DNA of 64,000 nt from Bifidobacterium animalis subsp. animalis ATCC 25527 (GTDB lineage Bacteria; Actinomycetota; Actinomycetes; Actinomycetales; Bifidobacteriaceae), in assembly GCF_000260715.1 (NCBI RefSeq), contig NC_017834.1:1798001-1862000 (forward strand). Direction: 5' to 3'. Positions within the stretch are counted from its first letter, which is position 1. Every line of letters starts with the position of its first letter. Position numbers and translations under genes: made by a program. Of this stretch, positions 54,627 to 64,000 are shown in pieces. The notes below the pieces were generated by a model. It was given only the letters and a program-made list of their open reading frames with translations. It did no database searches and had not been told where the DNA came from.

Positions 54627-55403
54627 ATGGCAAAGATTATTCACAATGACACCGTGGACGTGCTGCTCGAGCGCGTCTCCATTCGCGCCTTCAAAGACGA
54701 GGCCATCGAGCCGGATGTGCTCAACACCATCGAGCAGACCGCACAGAACACCGCATCCAGCCAGTATCTCAACGACTGGTCTGTGATTCGCATCAAGAAT
54801 CCGGCGGTGAAATCTGAGATCGCGCGCATCTGCAATCAGGATTACATTGCGAACGCGCCCGTGCTCTACATATTCGTGCTCGATCAATACCGCAACTCGT
54901 TGATCGCGCAGTCCGAGGACGTGGCGGCAGATTCCGACGAGTTCACGCTCAAGAACAGCTACCGTTTCTCGCAGGCGCAGAACGACGCCGTGCTCGCACT
55001 GCATGCCATGGAGACGGCGGCGGAATCGTTCGAGCTCGGCACTGTGATTCTCGGCTCGATTCTCGGCAATATTCCCGAACTGGTCAAGCTGCTCGCATTG
55101 CCGAAGTACACATACCCTGTGCTCGGCCTCGCGCTCGGCAAGCCAGACCAGCACCCCGACCCGAAGCCGCGACTGCCGCGCGATATCCAGTTCTTCGACG
55201 ATTCGTACAACGCCGAGCCGAACAGGATTCTGGACGGCATTCGCAAATACGACCGCGAAGTGCAGGCCTACTATGACACCCGCGGCAAGGATCTTTCCGA
55301 GCGCGCATACAGCGACATGACCACGAAGAAGGCCACGTCCACCGCCGCACTCGAGATGGGCTTCGAGCACGCCCGCGCGCAGGGCTTCGACCTGGAGAAG
55401 TAG
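54627..55403 (+). CDS. nitroreductase-family NAD(P)H oxidoreductase
   Basis: A 258-residue FMN-dependent nitroreductase-like protein. The N-terminus VDVLLERVSIRAFKDEAIEPDVLNTIEQTAQNTASSQYLNDWSVI is the conserved FMN-binding block (usually 'RRSIRxF'), and VLGLALGKPDQHPDPKPRLP closes the fold. Family members reduce nitroaromatics, quinones or flavins with NAD(P)H. The substrate is not clear from neighbours. No strong ribosome-binding site precedes the ATG. Confidence 0.85.
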   Translation: MAKIIHNDTVDVLLERVSIRAFKDEAIEPDVLNTIEQTAQNTASSQYLNDWSVIRIKNPAVKSEIARICNQDYIANAPVLYIFVLDQYRNSLIAQSEDVAADSDEFTLKNSYRFSQAQNDAVLALHAMETAAESFELGTVILGSILGNIPELVKLLALPKYTYPVLGLALGKPDQHPDPKPRLPRDIQFFDDSYNAEPNRILDGIRKYDREVQAYYDTRGKDLSERAYSDMTTKKATSTAALEMGFEHARAQGFDLEK

Positions 55404-55449
55404 CTCGGCAGTAGCGCCGTTAGCGCGGCAGTCTAAAACGGCATGTTTT

Positions 55450-55764
55450 TCGGAAGCTTCCGCGAAACCGACCATATTGGGGCACCCCGCGGCACGGTTC
55501 ACGGAAGCTTCCGCATAATGTGCCGCACAGGCAGCGATTTGCGGCAAATCGTACGGAATTTTCCGTGAAATATGCTGTTTTCCACGGTATCTGCGGTCAA
55601 TCATACGGAGACTTCCGCAAAAAATGCCACCACAGGGTAGGAAAATGGCAGATTATACGGAGGCATCCGAGAAATATGCCAGATAGGCAGCAATCTGCGG
55701 TCGATTACACGGAAGATTCCGTGAACCGAGCCGCGCGAAAGTCCTCACATGGCAGATTGAGCAC
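55450..55764. repeat. 52-bp periodic array with CGGAAGCTTCCG boxes, six units
   Basis: Units start at 55450, 55501, 55553, 55605, 55657 and 55709: one spacing of 51, then four of exactly 52. Each begins with an ACGGAAGCTTCCG-like palindrome (variants ACGGAATTTTCCGT, ACGGAGACTTCCGC, ACGGAAGATTCCGT) and ends with a GGCAGCAATCTGCGGT-like part. Since 52 is not a multiple of 3, the frames change and no peptide repeat results. It occupies the gap between the convergent nitroreductase and small-protein genes. The sequence is unrelated to family B. Confidence 0.85.
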
Positions 55765-55832
55765 GGTATGCGATTGGGCAAAAGAGCCATCCGACACCGC
55801 ACAATCTGTTGATATCGCACAATCTGCTGATT

Positions 55833-56084
55833 TCAGCGACGACGGGGCTTGAAACCCTTCTTGCGCGAATATGGCTTCTGCGAGCGTTTGAAATGGCCCA
55901 CGGCCTGCGCGAGCGCGGGATCGCGGTGCGTCAGATGCCATTGCCCGCAATACTGGCACTGGTACACCCACAGCTCCACACCGCGCTCGATACGGCTCTG
56001 TTCGGCCGCCTGCCACGCGGTTTGCCGATCATAGTACATGATCTTCGTCGTGGTCTCGCAGCGTTTCGGCGTGAAGTAGTGCAT
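55833..56084 (-). CDS. small conserved protein with Cys pair
   Basis: The 83-residue protein contains a C-x2-C motif (YQCQYCGQWHLTHRD) resembling a zinc ribbon half, a basic C-terminus (SQKPYSRKKGFKPRRR) and an N-terminus MHYFTPKRCETTTKIMYY. Similar small proteins occur in other Actinobacteria as hypotheticals. The gene is on the same strand as the MFS gene upstream. Function unknown. Confidence 0.7.
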   Translation of the reverse strand: MHYFTPKRCETTTKIMYYDRQTAWQAAEQSRIERGVELWVYQCQYCGQWHLTHRDPALAQAVGHFKRSQKPYSRKKGFKPRRR

Positions 56085-56129
56085 AAGGCCATACTAAGCG
56101 GCCGCGCTTACCGTGGGCGCACTGCTCGC

Positions 56130-57707
56130 TCAGCGCATGCGTACATGTTGGCGACGGTCGTTGAGGAAAGCGCGCAGATTGGCGAGAATGGCGGCGAACA
56201 CGAACACGGAGACGACGATGAGCGCCCATTCGCCGCCTTGCTTGGTGGCCTCCATGTAGTCCCGCGAACCGACCTCGCCATGGCCGGACTGCGCGATGGA
56301 CAGGCAGAGCGCCATCACTGTGGTGCCCACGGCACCGCCGAGCTGCTGCAAAGTATTGAACATCGCGTTGCCGTCGGCATGCAGTGTCGGCGCGATGGCA
56401 GCGAGACCGGCGGTCATCGTGTTCGCGAAGCTCATCGTGAAGCCGCACATGTACACGATGTAGCCGATGACCCGAATCCAGATGTTCACGTTCGCCGGAA
56501 TGAACAGCATGATGAGCAGACCGAGCAATGCAAACGCCATGGCGATCATGATCGGCCGAGCGGCGCCGAATCTGTCGAGCAGTGCGCCGCCCACCGGCCC
56601 GAGCGCGGCCCCGAGCAATGCGCCGGGGAGAATGAGCAAGCCGGCGGTCATCGAACTCGTGCCATAGCCGAGTTGTGACATGTTCGTGATGAGATAGCTC
56701 ATGCCAATGGTGACCGTCTCCAGCAGGACATAGGCCACCAAATGCCAGCGGAACGGAATGTCACGCAATACGTCGAGCTGCAGCAATGGCTGCGCGGAAC
56801 GGCCGCTCAGATGCACATACACCGCCATGGCAACAATACAGAGCACGACGAGACCGCCGAGCAGCCGTGCCTGCTGTGTCACATCGTCTGAGGCGAGTCG
56901 TGCGCGAATGAGGGCGCCCATGCGGTCGAGCGCGAACACGAACGCAACGAACGAGATGGCAAGGAACGCGAGCTGTACGAGGGGGAACGGCAGGCGGTGC
57001 ACCGGGTGATGTGTCTCTATGGCACGAATGCCCAGAACAAACGCAACGACCATGAACGGAATGAGCAGTGCGAAGATCCAATGCCAGTTCATGTATTCGG
57101 CCGCCACGCCTCCCACAGTGGGTCCGAGTGCGGGCGCGATGGCGCAGACCATGCTGGCGAAGCCCATGAGCAGGCCCAGCGAACGTCGTGGGGACTGTTC
57201 GAGCACAATATTGAACATGAGCGGCAGCGCCAGCCCTGTGCCGGCACCCTGCAGCAGACGGGCCAGCATGAGCATCGCGAAGTTCATCGAAATGGAGGCC
57301 AGGGCGAGACCGGCGATGCACAGCACCATGGCAATGATGAATGTGGTTCTGTTCGTGAATCTGCGGTTGCAATACGATGAGACCGGAATCACCACCGCCA
57401 CCATGAGCAGATACCCGGTGGTGAGCCATTGCACGGTGGCCGTGGAGACTGAGAACTGCTCCATGAGCACAGGGAACAGCACATTCGTCATCGTTTCGGT
57501 GAGGATGCCCACAAAGGCCATGATTCCCGTGGCGATGATCGACAGAATGAGATTGCGTGATATGACTGTGGGGAACTGGCCTATGGAAAGCGCCTGGGCC
57601 GCATTGGCTGGCTGTTGGTCATTGTTTTGAGATTGCTTGAATTGCTTGGACGCGTGAGGATTCTCGGTACTGGTTTGCGCAGATTCCACCGGAGTGCGTG
57701 TGCTCAT
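56130..57707 (-). CDS. DHA2-family multidrug MFS transporter
   Basis: The 525-residue major facilitator has 14 predicted helices, the DHA2 layout. Motif C is ALGPTVGGVAAEYMNWHW; motif A-like YCNRRFTNRTTFI lies after helix 2. Such proteins export drugs or antiseptics with protons, like LmrB/EmrB. The N-terminal 45 residues are Ser/Gln-rich. The leader upstream has the inverted repeat AACCCGCA (57759-57766) / TGCGGGTT (57782-57789) that may be an operator or attenuator. The ribosome site is weak. Confidence 0.9.
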   Translation of the reverse strand: MSTRTPVESAQTSTENPHASKQFKQSQNNDQQPANAAQALSIGQFPTVISRNLILSIIATGIMAFVGILTETMTNVLFPVLMEQFSVSTATVQWLTTGYLLMVAVVIPVSSYCNRRFTNRTTFIIAMVLCIAGLALASISMNFAMLMLARLLQGAGTGLALPLMFNIVLEQSPRRSLGLLMGFASMVCAIAPALGPTVGGVAAEYMNWHWIFALLIPFMVVAFVLGIRAIETHHPVHRLPFPLVQLAFLAISFVAFVFALDRMGALIRARLASDDVTQQARLLGGLVVLCIVAMAVYVHLSGRSAQPLLQLDVLRDIPFRWHLVAYVLLETVTIGMSYLITNMSQLGYGTSSMTAGLLILPGALLGAALGPVGGALLDRFGAARPIMIAMAFALLGLLIMLFIPANVNIWIRVIGYIVYMCGFTMSFANTMTAGLAAIAPTLHADGNAMFNTLQQLGGAVGTTVMALCLSIAQSGHGEVGSRDYMEATKQGGEWALIVVSVFVFAAILANLRAFLNDRRQHVRMR

Positions 57708-57908
57708 GGAAACGGGACCGTTCCCGGTCCACCTTTCTTGGCCTGGAGGGCGATTTCAAACCCGCATAGTGCCAGGCGTACTGCGGGTTCACGCTATCAG
57801 CTCTTGTATATGATGTGCCGCGTACACGGCATATTGTGCAGATTGCACATACTTATCTAGAATAGCACCGAGACTGATTCTGGTGGTGTGTTGGGGTGTA
57901 GGTATGCG

Positions 57909-57943
57909 AGGACCCCGGGCCGGTGGTGCCGGTTCGGGGTCCT
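57909..57943 (-). terminator. hairpin downstream of the 5S rRNA gene
   Basis: AGGACCCCG (57909-57917) / CGGGGTCCT (57935-57943), with CCGG pairs inside the loop, lies beyond the 5S rRNA 3' end. No clear T-tract follows; it is the likely terminator of the rRNA operon. Confidence 0.6.
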
Positions 57944-57952
57944 GTGAAGTGT

Positions 57953-58073
57953 GGTTGCGGCGGTGTGCTACTCTCCCATGTCCTCTCGGGCATAGTACCA
58001 TCGCCGTGCCAGGGCTTAGCTTCCGGGTTCGGAATGGGACCGGGCGTCTCCCCTGGGCCATGGCCGCCGCAAA
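57953..58073 (-). rRNA. rrf: 5S ribosomal RNA
   Basis: Read on the minus strand the region has the 5S pattern: GCGGCGGCCATGGCCC at the 5' end pairing with the complementary GGGCACACCGCCGC-type 3' end, and the conserved GGTCCCATTCCGAACCCGG of the loop. Last gene of the rRNA operon. Limits are approximate. Confidence 0.9.
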
Positions 58074-58193
58074 ATTCTGTTATTCTCCGTTCGGGTGGCG
58101 GATTGGGAACCGGATCGTGGACGCGGGTGTTGAAGGATGTTGGTGTTCGTGCCGCCATGATGATGCCGCCGGGGTTGTCCTGGCTTGTGTCAT

Positions 58194-63296
<5,103 letters not shown>

Positions 63297-63529
63297 AAAC
63301 ATTGCAGAAAGCCAAAAACGACTCTCAAATCCATTTCAAAAGAAATCAGACGGACCATCCAATAAGGAAGGACGGTCACACAAAAAACCTCCGCCATCCA
63401 TCAAAACCCGACAGGATTACCCACACGAAACCATGCAGGCGGACAACGGAACTGGCATCATAAAAGACGACCAAGCACCATCACGGCCACGACAGCCGCA
63501 ACGACATCAACCTTGGTCAAGTAGTACAG

Positions 63530-63556
63530 TACACGCTATTGAGTTCTCAAACCACC
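63530..63556 (-). promoter_or_regulatory. rRNA leader element (TTGAGAACTCAATAG)
   Basis: On the minus strand TTTGAGAACTCAATAGCGTG lies about 250 bases before the 16S gene. The element recurs in the spacer. Similar boxes in actinobacterial rRNA leaders take part in antitermination and processing. Confidence 0.65.
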
Positions 63557-63621
63557 ACCACACAGCCGGCGAACACACCCGGACCCAGTCCAGAAGCTCA
63601 CCAACCGGCAGCAAGATGAAT

Positions 63622-63650
63622 AACTTACACGCCCCACCCCGAAAACACAA
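63622..63650 (-). promoter_or_regulatory. candidate rRNA operon promoter
   Basis: TTGTGT (63650-63645), 17 bases, TAAGTT (63627-63622) on the minus strand, about 325 bases before the 16S start. Hexamers are imperfect, so other promoters may contribute. Confidence 0.4.
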
Positions 63651-63930
63651 ACCCACCCCCAACCACACACCACAAAACCCCTAGAAAACACTCACCACCA
63701 CCGGCGTGTCGAAAACCAGCCAAAACACCAACCAACGGACAAAACAGCCTGACCCCAATCCCACCCCCAGATGCAACAAGAGACACAAAAGGAGACACAA
63801 GAAAACCTACGGCACCTTCCACTTCTGCCTTCACCATATTCGCCCCTGATTCTCGCCCGACCTCGAGAACGCGCGACTACGCTGAACCGCAGTACATAAT
63901 CTGCGATTCATAGAACGGGAGGGAATTCGA

Positions 63931-64000
63931 ATGATTATGAACAATGGCTTCGTCCCCGTGGCCACCGCATCGCCGCGCACACGCGTCGCCGATCCGATGG
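63931..64000 (+). CDS. nadE: NAD+ synthetase (glutamine-dependent), N-terminal part only
   Basis: Only 23 codons are in the window: MIMNNGFVPVATASPRTRV. The start has CGGGAGGG seven bases upstream. The sequence GFVPVATASPRTRVADP resembles the first residues of actinobacterial glutamine-dependent NAD+ synthetases (GFVRVAAxTxxxxxxDPxxN), which carry a nitrilase-type amidase domain before the synthetase domain. Identification rests on this short block. Confidence 0.6.
   Translation, partial: MIMNNGFVPVATASPRTRVADPM

Noticed and set aside
55520..55852. Small plus-strand frame of 110 codons across the 55.5 kb array
   Set aside because: The units are not a multiple of three and each is read in a different frame; no ribosome site. 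Treated as non-coding repeat.
63297..63930. Additional genes between the rRNA operon and nadE
   Set aside because: Short frames only, no recognisable motifs; the AC-rich stretch is the promoter region.

Overview
The window comes from a Bifidobacterium chromosome. The 16S rRNA gene at the right end has the bifidobacterial variant of the usual 5' primer site (GGGTTCGATTCTGGCTCAG, read on the minus strand), DNA is GC-rich, and the gene content fits: an HspR-controlled dnaK operon, large maltodextrin and alpha-galactoside sets, and ABC sugar importers without their own ATPase. The 16S variable regions look closest to the B. animalis / B. pseudolongum lineage, but this is recognition from memory, not a search.

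Layout. 0.3-10.6 kb (minus strand): Kup potassium transporter, TatD nuclease, GH36 alpha-galactosidase, a one-TM protein, and two adjacent ABC exporter genes that are both broken. 11.6-20.3 kb: metG, an AbiEi-like protein, a small LRV-like protein, rsmI divergent from a protein O-mannosyltransferase, an esterase-like hydrolase, a DedA protein and tRNA-Ala(CGC). 20.3-26 kb (minus): GyrI-like protein, GH3 beta-glucosidase, TetR regulator, HAD phosphatase and a YafQ-type toxin-antitoxin pair. 26-30.4 kb: dnaK-grpE-dnaJ-hspR with a HAIR operator upstream. 31-53 kb: maltodextrin region. A minus-strand operon runs malE-malF-malG-pulA-HAD-traX-lacI; a GH13 glucosidase and malQ run the other way; a second set holds two permeases, a second LacI regulator, a second binding protein, a GH13 alpha-glucosidase and a YesL-like protein. 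Promoters here carry LacI-type operators (core TTGCAAACG or AAACGTTT) that overlap or adjoin -35 hexamers. 53-57.7 kb: histidine phosphatase, DUF4235 protein, nitroreductase, small conserved protein and DHA2 drug exporter. 57.9-63.3 kb: an rRNA operon (16S-23S-5S, minus strand) without spacer tRNA, followed by the start of nadE on the plus strand.

The unusual content is intergenic. Five separate blocks are degenerate tandem arrays whose units repeat every 52 bp (occasionally 51 or 53). Three blocks share one sequence family, in either orientation; the other two have unrelated units but the same period, each with a palindromic box. 52 bp is close to five turns of B-DNA, so each box would sit on the same face of the helix. 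A second family is a set of dispersed hairpins with ends like GCGTAA...TTACGC and GGGACA...TGTCCC inside, lying mostly beyond gene 3' ends. A third family comprises three hairpins with 27-28 bp stems whose stem sequences differ but remain paired, around a partly conserved loop.

These are descriptions from direct reading. No database or structure program was used, and assignments to families rest on recognised motifs.
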